From positions 186,001-250,000 of the forward strand of contig NZ_JACHJG010000013.1 of NCBI RefSeq assembly GCF_014203545.1: DNA of 64,000 nucleotides, given 5' to 3'. Under the pieces are notes generated by a model. That model was not told the origin of the DNA and did no database searches. It saw only the letters and a list, made by a program, of their open reading frames with translations. The position numbers were made by a program, and so were the translations under genes. Of the stretch, positions 1 through 8,945 are shown one piece after another; the stretch's first letter is position 1; every line of letters starts with the position of its first letter. The stretch comes from Streptomyces netropsis. GTDB taxonomy: Bacteria > Actinomycetota > Actinomycetes > Streptomycetales > Streptomycetaceae.

Positions 1-143
1 CCGTTGGAGAGGGAGAGGTCGGAGTGGCAGACGCCGGCGGCGGCGAGCTTGACGCGGACCCGGCCGGGGCCGGGTGACGGCAGCTCGATCCCGGTGATCC
101 GGAGCGGGGCACCCACGGCGGACAGTACGGCGGCACGGATCAT
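1..143 (-). CDS. Zinc-dependent alcohol dehydrogenase, N-terminal part
   Basis: Only the first 47 codons lie in the window; the gene runs off the left edge. The reading frame starts at ATG 143-141 and begins MIRAAVLSAVGAPLRITGIE, followed by a GroES-like segment containing the VCHSD motif that carries the catalytic zinc cysteine in medium-chain alcohol dehydrogenases. The family oxidises alcohols to aldehydes with NAD(P). It lies 70 bp downstream of the aldehyde dehydrogenase on the same strand, so the pair could convert an alcohol to its acid. The substrate cannot be told from this fragment. Confidence 0.85.
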   Translation of the reverse strand, partial: MIRAAVLSAVGAPLRITGIELPSPGPGRVRVKLAAAGVCHSDLSLSN

Positions 144-213
144 GACGGGCCTTCCCTTACCTCTACGTCGGCGGACTCAGCCGGGGCCGGGCGCGATGGC
201 GACCGGGCTCCGG

Positions 214-1632
214 TCAGAACTGCAGGGACTTCGTCTGCAGGAACTCCGCCAGGCCGTGCGCGCCCAGTTCACGGCCGATGCCCGACTGCTTGTGGCCTCC
301 GAAGGGCGCGAGCAGATTGAAGCCGCCGCCGTTGATGTCGACCTGTCCGGTGTCCATGCGCCGGGCGAACGCGGCGGCCGTGGCGTCGTCGGCGGCCCAG
401 ACGGCCCCGCCCAGCCCGTAGACGGTGCCGTTGGCGATGCGGGCCGCCTCGTCCTCGTCGGTGTACTTGATGAAGGTGAGGACCGGGCCGAAGATCTCCT
501 CCTGGGCGATCGTCATCTCCGGGGTGACGTCGGCGAAGACGGTCGGACGGACGAAGTAGCCCTGGTCGCGGCCCTCCGGGACGTCGGAGCCGCCCGCGGC
601 GAGCCGCGCGCCTTCCGCGACGCCCCGGTCGATGTAACCGCGGACGCGGGCGTGCTGCGCGGCGTTGACGAGCGGGCCGAGGCGGACGTCCGGGTCGGTG
701 GGATCGCCGGGGGTGTACGCGGCGACGGCCGCTACCGCGAGGGCGACCGCCTCCTCGTAGTCGTCGGCGTGGACGAGCGTCCGCGTCCACGCGTTGCAGG
801 ACTGGCCGGTGTTGCGGCAGACGTCGGCGACATTGGCGGCGACGGCCTTGGCCAGGTCCGCGCCGGGGAGGATGACGTTCGCGGACTTGCCGCCCAGTTC
901 GAGGGTGACGCGTTTGACGGCCGCGCCGGCGATCGCGCCGATCCGCTTGCCCACCGCCGTCGATCCGGTGAAGGAGACCAGGTCGACGTCGGGGTGCTCG
1001 GCGAGCGCCTGGCCGGCGACGGCGCCGAGCCCGGTGACGAGGTTGAAGACACCCGCCGGGATCCCGGCGGCGGCCACGCACTCGGCGAAGAGCCGGGCGG
1101 TGAGCGGGGTGTCCTCGGCGGGCTTGAGGACGACCGTGCAGCCCGCGGCGAGGGCGGGTGCGACCTTGACGACGATCTGGTGGAGCGGGTAGTTCCAGGG
1201 CGTGATGGCGCCGACGACGCCGACCGGCTCGTGCAGGACGGTCGAGTTGCCGATCTTCTCCTCGAAGGGGTGGGTGGCGGCGAGTTCCGCGCAGGAGCCG
1301 GTGACGGCGATCGGCAGGCCGGCGTGGACCCGCTGCGCGAAGCGTGCGGGCGAGCCCAGTTCGGCGACGACGGTGGCGGCGATCTCCTCGCGGCGGGCGT
1401 CGAGCGCGTCGCGCAGGGCGGCGAGGTGGCGCCCCCGCTCGGCGGGCGGGGTGGCGGCCCAGCCGGGCAGGGCCGCGCGGGCGGCCCGTACGGCGGCGTC
1501 GACGTCCTCGGGCGTTCCGGCCGGGACGGTGCCGATGACCTGCTCGTCGGCGGGGTTGACGACCTCGATCGTGTCGGGTCCGGCTGCGGGCCGCCACTCG
1601 CCGTCGATGAACATCCCGTCGTGCGCGATCAC
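214..1632 (-). CDS. Aldehyde dehydrogenase family protein
   Basis: A 472-residue NAD(P)-dependent aldehyde dehydrogenase of normal family length, oxidising an aldehyde to a carboxylate. Visible landmarks are ITPWNYP with the conserved Asn near 147, the FTGSTAVG cofactor loop near 221-228, LELGGKSANV with the general-base Glu near 245, and GQSCN with the catalytic Cys near 279. The start is GTG at 1632, preceded by GAGGAG seven bases upstream. It is followed by a zinc alcohol dehydrogenase start and preceded by a citrate-type transporter on the same strand. The substrate is not predictable; family assignment is firm. Confidence 0.93.
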   Translation of the reverse strand: MIAHDGMFIDGEWRPAAGPDTIEVVNPADEQVIGTVPAGTPEDVDAAVRAARAALPGWAATPPAERGRHLAALRDALDARREEIAATVVAELGSPARFAQRVHAGLPIAVTGSCAELAATHPFEEKIGNSTVLHEPVGVVGAITPWNYPLHQIVVKVAPALAAGCTVVLKPAEDTPLTARLFAECVAAAGIPAGVFNLVTGLGAVAGQALAEHPDVDLVSFTGSTAVGKRIGAIAGAAVKRVTLELGGKSANVILPGADLAKAVAANVADVCRNTGQSCNAWTRTLVHADDYEEAVALAVAAVAAYTPGDPTDPDVRLGPLVNAAQHARVRGYIDRGVAEGARLAAGGSDVPEGRDQGYFVRPTVFADVTPEMTIAQEEIFGPVLTFIKYTDEDEAARIANGTVYGLGGAVWAADDATAAAFARRMDTGQVDINGGGFNLLAPFGGHKQSGIGRELGAHGLAEFLQTKSLQF

Positions 1633-1805
1633 AGGCCGTCTCCTCGGTTTCGGGGTAGGGGCAGGCCGCGGGCGCCCACACCTTCGCGCGCCCGTTCGAT
1701 GCCCGTACGCGCCTCACGCTAACGCCGAACGCATTTGGTGCGCCAGGGGACGTCCGGTGCACTTGATCACGTACGGCGTGACCGTAACGACCGTTCGGTG
1801 AATGC

Positions 1806-3263
1806 CTAGATGATGCCGAAGAGCATCCCCGCGCCGAGGACGACGAGGGAGGTGAGCGCCGCCCATTTGACGGTGAAGCGGGTGTGGTCGCCGAACTCCA
1901 CCTTCGCCATGCCCACGAGCACGTAGACGGCGGGCACGAGCGGGCTCGACATGTGCAGGGCCTGGCCGACGAGCGAGGCCCGGGCGATCTCCAGCGGGGA
2001 GACCCCGTGGGCGGCGCCGGCCTCGGCGAGGATCGGCACGATGCCGAAGTAGAAGCCGTCGTTGGACATGAAGTACGTGAACGGGATCGACAGGACGCCG
2101 GTGACCAGGCCCATGTGCGGGCCCATCGCGTCGGGGACGGCGTCGACGACGGTACGGGCCATCTCCTCGACCATGCCGGTGCCGGTCAGCACCCCGGTGA
2201 AGACGGCGGCGGCGAAGACCATCCCGGAGACGTTGAGGACGTTCTCGGCGTGGGCCGCGATGCGGGCCTTCTGGTCGGGCATGTGCGGGAAGTTGACGGT
2301 CAGGGCGATGGCGGCGCCGAGCAGGAAGAGCACCGGGATGGGCAGCGTCTGGAGGATCAGAAGGGTCAGCAGCGCGACGGTCAGCGCGGCGTTGAACCAG
2401 TACAGGCGCGGGCGCAGGGTGGCGCGGCGGGGGTCGAGGATCTCGGAGGAGGCGTCGTCCTCGGTGTCGCCGCCGTCGGCCGGGTGGTCCTCGGCTGCCG
2501 AACCGGTCGCCGTGCCGCTCGCCGTGGCCCCGGCGCCGGCCGGAGCCGTCTTGCGAGCGGGGACGTCGCCCGCGCCGGCCGAGCCGATCAGCGCCTGCTC
2601 GGGCTCCGGCTCGCCGTCGGGCCGGCCCAGGGCCTGCTCCAGGGTCAGGACGCCGAGCCGCTTGCGCTCACGCAGGCCGAGGACGTACGCGAGGCCGATG
2701 ACGAAGAGCAGGCCCACGGCCAGCGCCGGGATCATCGGTACGAAGATGTCGCCGGCGTCGAGCTTGAGCGCGGTGGCGGCGCGGGCGGTCGGGCCGCCCC
2801 AGGGCAGGGTGTTCATGACGCCGTTGGCCATGGCGGCGACACCGGTCATGATGACCAGGCTCATCTTGAGGCGGCGGTAGAGCGGCACCATGGCCGACAC
2901 GGTGATCATGAAGGTGGTGGAGCCGTCCCCGTCGAGCGAGACGATCGCGGCGAGCACCGCGGTACCGACGACCACCCGCATCGGGTCGGCCTTGCAGAAG
3001 CGCAGGATGCCGCGGACGATCGGATCGAAGAGTCCGACGTCGATCATCACGCCGAAGTAGACGATGGCGAACATCAGCATGGCGGCCGTCGGCGCCAGGG
3101 AGCCGATGCCCTTGAGCACGTAGTCGCCGAGGTGGGAGCCCTTGCCCACCAGGACGCAGAACGACGCCGGGACGATCACCAGCGCCGCCATGGGCGACAT
3201 CTTCTTCAGCATGATCAGCACCAGGAAGGTGGCGATCATGCCGAAGCCCAGGATGGTCAGCAT
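1806..3263 (-). CDS. CitMHS family citrate/divalent metal transporter
   Basis: A 485-residue polytopic inner-membrane protein of the CitMHS family, whose members take up citrate complexed with Mg2+ or Ca2+ in symport with protons. Family-like stretches include FDPIVRGILRFCKADP, VSLDGDGSTTFM and TLPWGGPTARAATAL in the first half and FTYFMSNDGFYFGI in the second. About a dozen hydrophobic segments flank a central acidic, Ala/Gly-rich cytoplasmic loop (roughly residues 205-280), which makes it longer than the usual ~430-residue family member. ATG 3263 has GAGG seven bases upstream. No CitST-like two-component sensor lies beside it, so regulation is unknown. The metal preference cannot be read from sequence. 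Confidence 0.9.
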   Translation of the reverse strand: MLTILGFGMIATFLVLIMLKKMSPMAALVIVPASFCVLVGKGSHLGDYVLKGIGSLAPTAAMLMFAIVYFGVMIDVGLFDPIVRGILRFCKADPMRVVVGTAVLAAIVSLDGDGSTTFMITVSAMVPLYRRLKMSLVIMTGVAAMANGVMNTLPWGGPTARAATALKLDAGDIFVPMIPALAVGLLFVIGLAYVLGLRERKRLGVLTLEQALGRPDGEPEPEQALIGSAGAGDVPARKTAPAGAGATASGTATGSAAEDHPADGGDTEDDASSEILDPRRATLRPRLYWFNAALTVALLTLLILQTLPIPVLFLLGAAIALTVNFPHMPDQKARIAAHAENVLNVSGMVFAAAVFTGVLTGTGMVEEMARTVVDAVPDAMGPHMGLVTGVLSIPFTYFMSNDGFYFGIVPILAEAGAAHGVSPLEIARASLVGQALHMSSPLVPAVYVLVGMAKVEFGDHTRFTVKWAALTSLVVLGAGMLFGII

Positions 3264-3383
3264 GCGGGTACCTCACGTTCGCCTTTGAACTCCACCGCGG
3301 GACGGCGGTCCTGGTGACGCTAAGTGGGCAAACTTTGGGTTCACAAGGCCTTGACACCTGCGCAATACGAGCAGAACCCCAGG

Positions 3384-5672
3384 TCACGGGGTTGGTGCGA
3401 GCGATATGAGGGTGACCGGAGTGACGCGCACCGGGTAGCCGTTGAGCACGGCGGTGCCGGAGAGAGGGTCGAGGCGGGTGCCGTCGGACAGCGCGTTGAC
3501 GTTGACGCCCGGGGTGGCGGCCGCGACCGACAGCCGGGTGCCCGGCCGGTCGTGCCCCCAGCCGTGCGGCAGGCTGACCACACCCCGTCGCACCGTGTCG
3601 GTGACCTCGACCGGCGCCTCCACCGCGCCGCCGTCGCCCGTGACCCGCGCGCCGCCGCCGTCGCACAGCCCCAGCCGTGCGGCGTCCTCGGGGTGGACCT
3701 GGAGGGTGCAGCGGTTGCTGCCGCCGGTCAGGGCGGGGACGTTGTGCATCCAGCTGTTGTTGGAGCGCAGATGGCGCCTGCCGACCAGGACGAGGGAGTC
3801 CGGCGACGCGGCACCGTCCTCGAGGGAACGCCGCAGCCGGAGCGCCTCGCCGACGATGGGGTCGGGGCAGAGCTCGATCTTCCCGCTGCGGGTCCGCAGC
3901 AGCTCGGGCACGCGCGGGGTGAGCGGGCCCAGGTCGATGCCGTGCGGGTGGGCGAGCAGCTTCTCCAGCGTCAGCCCTTCCCGGTCGGCGCCGAATCCCT
4001 CGCCGTAGGGGCCCAGGCGCAGCATCAGGTCGAGCCGTCGCTCGGCGCCCGTCCGGCCGGTGAGACGCTCGGCGAGGACGGCGGGGTCGTGCCCGTGCAC
4101 CGGGGAGAGCGGGTCGGTGACGGCCTTCCCCAGGGTGCGGGCGATGGTGGCGGTGTCGACCGAGCGGTGGTCGGCGTCCGGGCGGCCGCCGGCGCACAGG
4201 ACGAGCCGGGCGAGGATCTCGGCCTCGTCGGGGCGGTCGTCGCCGAGGGGGATCGGGGGCCGGGTGTAGCGCACCTGGTTGCGGACGGCGAAGGCGTTGA
4301 AGGTGAAGTCGAAGTGGGCGCTGCGGCTGGGCGGGGGCGGCGGCAGGACGACGTGCGCGTGGCGGGCGGTCTCGTTGAGATAGGGGTCGACGCTGACCAT
4401 GAAGTCGAGCCCGGCCAGGGCCCGGTCGAGACGGGCGCCGTTCGGCGCGGAGAGCACCGGGTTGGCGGCGACGGAGACGAGCGCCCGTACCTGCCCCTCC
4501 CCCGGTGTGTCGATCTCCTCGGCCAGCGCGGCGACGGGCAGCTCCGACTTCGCCTCGGGGTGCCCGCCGACCCGGCTGTGCCAGCGGCCGAGGGCGAAGC
4601 CCCTGCCCGGCCGGGGCGGGCGGGGCGCGGCGGCGGTGGCGGAGAGCGGGAACATCGCGCCGCCCGGCCGGTCGAGGTTGCCGGTGAGGATGTTGAGCAC
4701 GTCGATCAGCCAGCTGGTGAGCGTGCCGAAGGCGACGGTCGTGCTGCCGATGCGGCCGTAGACGGCGGCGCGGGGGGCCGCGGCCAGTTCGCGGGCGAGG
4801 GCGCGGATCTCCTCGGCGGGCACGTCGCACGCCCCGGCCACGGCCTCCGGGGTGAAGTCCTCGGCCAGTCCCCGCACTTCCGCCACGCCCACCAGGTGCT
4901 CGTCGAGCGGGCCGGGGCGGACGAGACCTTCCGCGAAGAGCGTGTGGACGACCGCGAAGAGCAGCAGCGCGTCGGCGCCCGGCCGGATCGCCACGTACCG
5001 GTCGGCGAGGGCGGCCGTGCGGGTGCGGCGCGGGTCGATCACCACGAGCCGTCCGCCGCGCCGCCGGAGCGCCTTGAGGCGGCCGGGGAAGTCCGGCGCG
5101 GTGCACAGGCTGCCGTTGGAGTCGAGCGGGTTGGCGCCGATCATCAGCAGGTGGTCCGTGCGGTCCAGGTCGGGCACGGGCACCGCCATCGCGTCGCCGT
5201 AGAGCAGCCCGCTGGAGACGTGCTTGGGCATCTGGTCGAGCGTGCTGGCGGTGAAGACGTTGCGGCTGCCCAACGCCCCGATCAGGAGCGGCGGGTAGAG
5301 CGCCCCCGCCATGGTGTGCGCGTTGGGATTGCCGAGGACGGTGGCCACGGCCTGCGGTCCGTGCTCCTCGAGGACCGGGCGCAGTCCGCGCGCGACCGCG
5401 GTGAACGCCTCGTCCCAGCTGGTCTCCCGCAGCCGTCCGTCGCGGCGCACGAGGGGGCGGGCGAGCCGGTCCGGGTCACCGTCCAGTTCGCCGAAGGCGG
5501 CGCCCTTGGGGCAGACGAAGCCCCGGCTGAAGACGTCGGCGCGGTCGCCGCGGGCGCCGGTCACCCGCCCGTCCTCCAGCGTGAGGATCAGCCCGCAGGT
5601 GGCCTCGCACAGCGGGCAGATCCGCGGGGCACTCACGGGGCCGGTCGGGGCGCTGCTGTGGGGTCGGGTCAT
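3384..5672 (-). CDS. Molybdopterin-dependent oxidoreductase (formate dehydrogenase/nitrate reductase-like)
   Basis: A 762-residue molybdopterin enzyme. The N-terminus carries a [4Fe-4S] ligand set, CPLCEATC (Cys19, 22, 26) with a fourth Cys54 in FVCPKG. Next comes the large catalytic domain, with motifs such as DRYVAIRPGADALLL and RIGSTTVAFGT, and a C-terminal dinucleotide-binding domain near residues 620-750 (LRSNNSWMHNVP, LPHGWGHDR). No twin-arginine signal or partner subunit gene is seen, so a soluble cytoplasmic enzyme is likely. The start ATG 5672 has GGGAGGG seven bases upstream. It is divergent from hmgA. Electron donor and substrate are unknown; formate dehydrogenase or assimilatory nitrate reductase-like roles are both possible. 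Confidence 0.88.
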   Translation of the reverse strand: MTRPHSSAPTGPVSAPRICPLCEATCGLILTLEDGRVTGARGDRADVFSRGFVCPKGAAFGELDGDPDRLARPLVRRDGRLRETSWDEAFTAVARGLRPVLEEHGPQAVATVLGNPNAHTMAGALYPPLLIGALGSRNVFTASTLDQMPKHVSSGLLYGDAMAVPVPDLDRTDHLLMIGANPLDSNGSLCTAPDFPGRLKALRRRGGRLVVIDPRRTRTAALADRYVAIRPGADALLLFAVVHTLFAEGLVRPGPLDEHLVGVAEVRGLAEDFTPEAVAGACDVPAEEIRALARELAAAPRAAVYGRIGSTTVAFGTLTSWLIDVLNILTGNLDRPGGAMFPLSATAAAPRPPRPGRGFALGRWHSRVGGHPEAKSELPVAALAEEIDTPGEGQVRALVSVAANPVLSAPNGARLDRALAGLDFMVSVDPYLNETARHAHVVLPPPPPSRSAHFDFTFNAFAVRNQVRYTRPPIPLGDDRPDEAEILARLVLCAGGRPDADHRSVDTATIARTLGKAVTDPLSPVHGHDPAVLAERLTGRTGAERRLDLMLRLGPYGEGFGADREGLTLEKLLAHPHGIDLGPLTPRVPELLRTRSGKIELCPDPIVGEALRLRRSLEDGAASPDSLVLVGRRHLRSNNSWMHNVPALTGGSNRCTLQVHPEDAARLGLCDGGGARVTGDGGAVEAPVEVTDTVRRGVVSLPHGWGHDRPGTRLSVAAATPGVNVNALSDGTRLDPLSGTAVLNGYPVRVTPVTLISLAPTP

Positions 5673-5891
5673 CGGGTCCCTCCCGGGGACGGCGGCGGTG
5701 ACGCTCGGTCCGGGCCGACCCTACCCACCGGTACGGACGACCGGCACGCCTCGCCCCCGGCCCCTCGGGCCCCCTCGGCGCGCGCGGGTCCGGCCCCGTC
5801 GCTCCCGCGCGTCGGCGAACTGATCCATTGACGCGCCGCGCCGGGAATCCTACGGTCTTCCATAGGAATCCACCGGCAGCGGGAGCACGCG

Positions 5892-7232
5892 ATGAGCGGT
5901 ACGGACAACGAGCAGGCACGCAAGACGGCCGACGGGCTGGTCCACTCGTCCGGCTTCGGCAACGAACACAGCACCGAAGCCGTCCCCGGAGCCCTGCCGC
6001 ACGGCCGCAATTCACCGCAGCGGGCACCGCTGGGGCTGTACGCGGAGCAGCTGAGCGGCACCGCGTTCACCGAGCCCCGGCACAGCAACCAGCGCTCGTG
6101 GCTCTACCGCATCCGCCCGTCCGCCGCCCACCCGCCGTTCACCCGGATCGACAACGGCGGCCTGCGCAGCGCGCCGTTCACCGAGACCGTCCCGGACCCC
6201 AACCGGCTGCGCTGGGATCCGCTGCCCGAGCCCGCCCCGGGCACGGACTTCCTCGCCGGGCTGTGGACCCTCGGCGGCAACGGCGACGTCACCCAGCGCA
6301 CGGGCATGGCCGTGCACCTCTACGCGGCCAACGCCTCGATGACCGACCGGGTGTTCAGCGACGCCGACGGCGAGCTGCTGATCGTCCCCCAGCGCGGCGG
6401 GCTGCTGCTGCGCACCGAGTTCGGCCTGCTGCGCGCCGAGCCCGGGCACGTGGCACTGATCCCGCGCGGGGTGCGCTTCCGGGTGGAGCTGCTGGACCCC
6501 GAGGCCCGCGGATACGTCTGCGAGAACTACGGCCGCCCGTTCGTCCTCCCCGACCTCGGCCCGATCGGTGCCAACGGACTGGCCAACGCCCGCGACTTCC
6601 TCGCCCCCGTCGCCGCCTTCGAGGACGTCGAGGGCCCCGTCCAGGTGATCAACAAGTTCTGCGGCAACCTCTGGTCGGCGACGTACGGCCACTCGCCGCT
6701 GGACGTCGTCGCCTGGCACGGCAACCTCACCCCGTACGTCTACGACCTGCGCCGCTTCAATGTGATCGGCACGATCAGCTACGACCACCCCGACCCGTCG
6801 ATCTTCACGGTCCTCACCTCGCCGTCCGACACCCCGGGGCTGGCCGGTGTCGACTTCGTGGTCTTCGCGCCGCGCTGGCTGGTCGGCGAGGACACCTTCC
6901 GGCCGCCGTACTTCCACCGGAACGTGATGAGCGAGTACATGGGGCTGATCGAGGGCGCGTACGACGCGAAGACCGCCGGCAAGGGGGGATTCGTGCCGGG
7001 CGGCGGCTCGCTGCACAACATGATGTCCGCACACGGCCCGGACCGGGACACCTTCGACAAGGCGAGCGCGGCCGAGCTGCGGCCGCAGAAGGTGGACGAC
7101 GGGCTGGCGTTCATGTTCGAGACGCGCTGGCCGGTGACGGCGACCGAGCAGGCGCGGACCGCGGAACACCTGCAGAAGGGGTACGACGAGGTGTGGCAGG
7201 GTCTGGAGCGCCATTGGGGCTCCGGGGCGTGA
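5892..7232 (+). CDS. hmgA: Homogentisate 1,2-dioxygenase
   Basis: A 446-residue Fe(II) dioxygenase that opens the ring of homogentisate to maleylacetoacetate in tyrosine and phenylalanine breakdown. Characteristic stretches are SGFGNEHSTEAVPGALP at the N-terminus, GLYAEQLSGTAFT, LRTEFGLLRAEPGH in the cupin fold, and PPYFHRNVMSEYMGL and SLHNMMSAHGPD in the C-terminal metal-binding half. Length matches the bacterial and eukaryotic family. ATG 5892 is preceded by GGGAG. A GntR/UTRA regulator starts 48 bp downstream in the same direction and probably controls this pathway. The maleylacetoacetate isomerase and fumarylacetoacetase genes are not in the window. Confidence 0.96.
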   Translation: MSGTDNEQARKTADGLVHSSGFGNEHSTEAVPGALPHGRNSPQRAPLGLYAEQLSGTAFTEPRHSNQRSWLYRIRPSAAHPPFTRIDNGGLRSAPFTETVPDPNRLRWDPLPEPAPGTDFLAGLWTLGGNGDVTQRTGMAVHLYAANASMTDRVFSDADGELLIVPQRGGLLLRTEFGLLRAEPGHVALIPRGVRFRVELLDPEARGYVCENYGRPFVLPDLGPIGANGLANARDFLAPVAAFEDVEGPVQVINKFCGNLWSATYGHSPLDVVAWHGNLTPYVYDLRRFNVIGTISYDHPDPSIFTVLTSPSDTPGLAGVDFVVFAPRWLVGEDTFRPPYFHRNVMSEYMGLIEGAYDAKTAGKGGFVPGGGSLHNMMSAHGPDRDTFDKASAAELRPQKVDDGLAFMFETRWPVTATEQARTAEHLQKGYDEVWQGLERHWGSGA

Positions 7233-7280
7233 CCCCCGGCAGGACCCAGCCGTCAGTGCCGCAGTAGAGCCGGAGTTCCC

Positions 7281-8042
7281 GTGACCACCTTCGCCCCCGA
7301 CTCCCTCGCGCTCAACCGCAAGCTGCCGCTCTGGTATCAGGTGTCGCAGTCCCTGCGCGCCTCGATACTCGGGCGCCGCCCGCACGACCCGCTGCGGCTG
7401 CCCACCGAGGACGCCCTCGCCGAGCACTACGGCGTCAGCGTGCTCACCATGCGGCAGGCGCTCAAGGAGCTGGAGGCGGAGGGGCTGATCAGCCGCCACC
7501 GCCGGCGCGGCACGTTCATCGAGCCGAGCGCCCGGCGCGGCTCGCCGGTGCGGCTGCTCGGCTCGGTGGACACGATCGTGGCCCAGCAGTCCGGCGAGCG
7601 CACGGCCGTGCTCGGCCATGGCCCGGTCCCGGTCCCGGCCGAGCTGACCGAGCACTTCCCGGACATCGACGAGGCGGTGGCCTACCGGCGGCTGCGCTGC
7701 GACGAGGAGTCGGGCGAGCCGACGAACTGGGCGGAGAACCTCGTCCGCCCCGAGCTGGCCGAGCGCATCGACCTCGCGGACCTCGCCCGCTGGCCGATGA
7801 CGAAGGTACTGCGCGACGCGGTCGGGGTGCGCATCAGCCGCATCACGGACACCGTCGAGGCGCGCCTGGCGGACCCGGAGACGGCCCGGCTGCTCCAGGT
7901 GCCGCTGCTCAGCCCGATCCTGCACTACACGGGCGTCACCTACGACGAGACCGGCCGCGCCGTCGACGTCGCGCGCATTCGCTACCGCGGCGACCGGTTC
8001 TCCTTCACCGTCACGCTCGAAGCGGAAGCGGAGACGGACTGA
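7281..8042 (+). CDS. GntR/UTRA (HutC-type) transcriptional regulator
   Basis: A 253-residue DNA-binding regulator. The N-terminal winged helix (about residues 10-75) contains LRLPTEDALAEHYGVSVLTM and the wing GLISRHRRRGTFIEP. The remainder is a UTRA ligand-binding domain of the HutC/FarR type (YRRLRCDEES, PLLSPILHYTG, ending in RIRYRGDRFSFTVTLE). The start is GTG 7281 with GGAG eight bases upstream. It follows hmgA by 48 bp and likely shares its transcript, so tyrosine or homogentisate catabolism is the natural target; the ligand is not known. A strong hairpin follows the gene. Confidence 0.9.
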   Translation: MTTFAPDSLALNRKLPLWYQVSQSLRASILGRRPHDPLRLPTEDALAEHYGVSVLTMRQALKELEAEGLISRHRRRGTFIEPSARRGSPVRLLGSVDTIVAQQSGERTAVLGHGPVPVPAELTEHFPDIDEAVAYRRLRCDEESGEPTNWAENLVRPELAERIDLADLARWPMTKVLRDAVGVRISRITDTVEARLADPETARLLQVPLLSPILHYTGVTYDETGRAVDVARIRYRGDRFSFTVTLEAEAETD

Positions 8043-8109
8043 CGGACGGGGGCCGGGCCGGGCCGGGCTGGACCAGCCGCGCTGAACCGGGCTCGCCTGG
8101 ATACACCGA

Positions 8110-8156
8110 AGCGCCGACGGTCGCCCCCGGGGAAAGGGGGTGCGACCGTCGGCGCT
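8110..8156. terminator. Rho-independent-type hairpin between convergent genes
   Basis: AGCGCCGACGGTCGC (8110-8124) pairs perfectly with GCGACCGTCGGCGCT (8142-8156); the inner CCCCC/GGGGG extends the stem around a short loop. It lies between the GntR gene (plus) and the small basic protein gene (minus) and can end transcripts from both sides. No long T tract follows, as is common in Streptomyces. Confidence 0.85.
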
Positions 8157-8209
8157 GTGCCGGGTCGGTGGGGCTGCCGGGCTCCGAGCTTCGGGGGCCG
8201 GGCCCCGGG

Positions 8210-8473
8210 TCAGCTGTGGTTGCCGAACAGCGAACGGCGAAGCCGTCGCAGCGGTGCGAACAGCGAGACCCTGGCGGTCCGGCTCTGCTTGGTACGCGCG
8301 CGGTCACGCGCGGTCAGCTCGCGCATCAGCACCGTCGCGCCCTCCACCTCACGCTGCGGCAGGGCGGGTCCGCCCAGCACGGCGAGATGGCGGTCGAGAC
8401 GCGCGCTGGAAGCGCCGCTTCCGCAGTTGATGGCAGGCACACGTGGCCTGCCGCGCATTGCTATCTGATCCAT
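8210..8473 (-). CDS. Small basic hypothetical protein (87 aa)
   Basis: An 87-residue protein with no family I recognise. It is Arg-rich, with a strongly basic, possibly amphipathic C-terminus (LFAPLRRLRRSLFGNHS). The start ATG 8473 is chosen because GGGGAG lies five bases upstream; a GTG at 8485 in the same frame would place that Shine-Dalgarno inside the gene. It is transcribed toward a strong hairpin shared with the GntR gene, which supports a real transcription unit. The basic tail could bind nucleic acid or membrane, but that is only a possibility. Confidence 0.6.
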   Translation of the reverse strand: MDQIAMRGRPRVPAINCGSGASSARLDRHLAVLGGPALPQREVEGATVLMRELTARDRARTKQSRTARVSLFAPLRRLRRSLFGNHS

Positions 8474-8945
8474 TTGACTCCCCACCCGTACGAGGCACCC
8501 GGCCCAGGCAGAGTAACCCTATCGCCCCATCGCGTCACCCGCGCATCGGGAACCCGGATTCACCACCCCGTCAAGGGCGTTGACGGCCCTGGCGCGAACC
8601 TGCCGTCACGGAGGGCGAGTTGACAAGGCGAAAGCAGTGACGAACCGGCGGTAATCACACTCCGTTGTGGTGCATTTACTCCGAATTGCTCCGTTGCGGG
8701 AGCGGAGCCGGGGGCGAGGGGAAACAGGCTGGGAAGGGCGGGTCGGGCGGCGCGCCGCCCCCGGGGAGGCCGGGGTGCGGTCGCACGACGTGGTATGAGT
8801 CACGGAGGGTGAGGCCCATGGGTAACAAGGGGGGAGCCTTTCCCCTTCTTATGCGCCCCCGGCGCACCTACCTACGCGCCCCCTTTCCCCGGCACCTCCG
8901 GCCCCCGGCGGTCCGCCGCCGGGGGCCGCACGTCAAGCTCGCGAC
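8474..8945. other. Intergenic region between small basic protein and lipase genes
   Basis: This 472-bp stretch lies upstream of the small basic protein gene and downstream of the lipase gene. It contains the lipase terminator hairpin at its right end. A TTGACA sits at 8620-8625 on the plus strand but no convincing -10 follows. A 52-codon plus-strand frame from ATG 8818 runs through the terminator and is judged chance. Confidence 0.5.
8900..8927 (-). terminator. Terminator hairpin of the lipase gene
   Basis: GGCCCCCGGCGG (8900-8911) and CCGCCGGGGGCC (8916-8927) form a perfect 12-bp stem with a TCCG loop, 18 bp beyond the stop codon of the SGNH hydrolase gene. Confidence 0.8.

Noticed and set aside
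3324..5831. Very long plus-strand frame opposite the molybdopterin oxidoreductase gene
   Set aside because: It mirrors a clear enzyme gene; its composition (Gly/Arg/Val/Glu repeats) is that of an antisense frame in GC-rich DNA.
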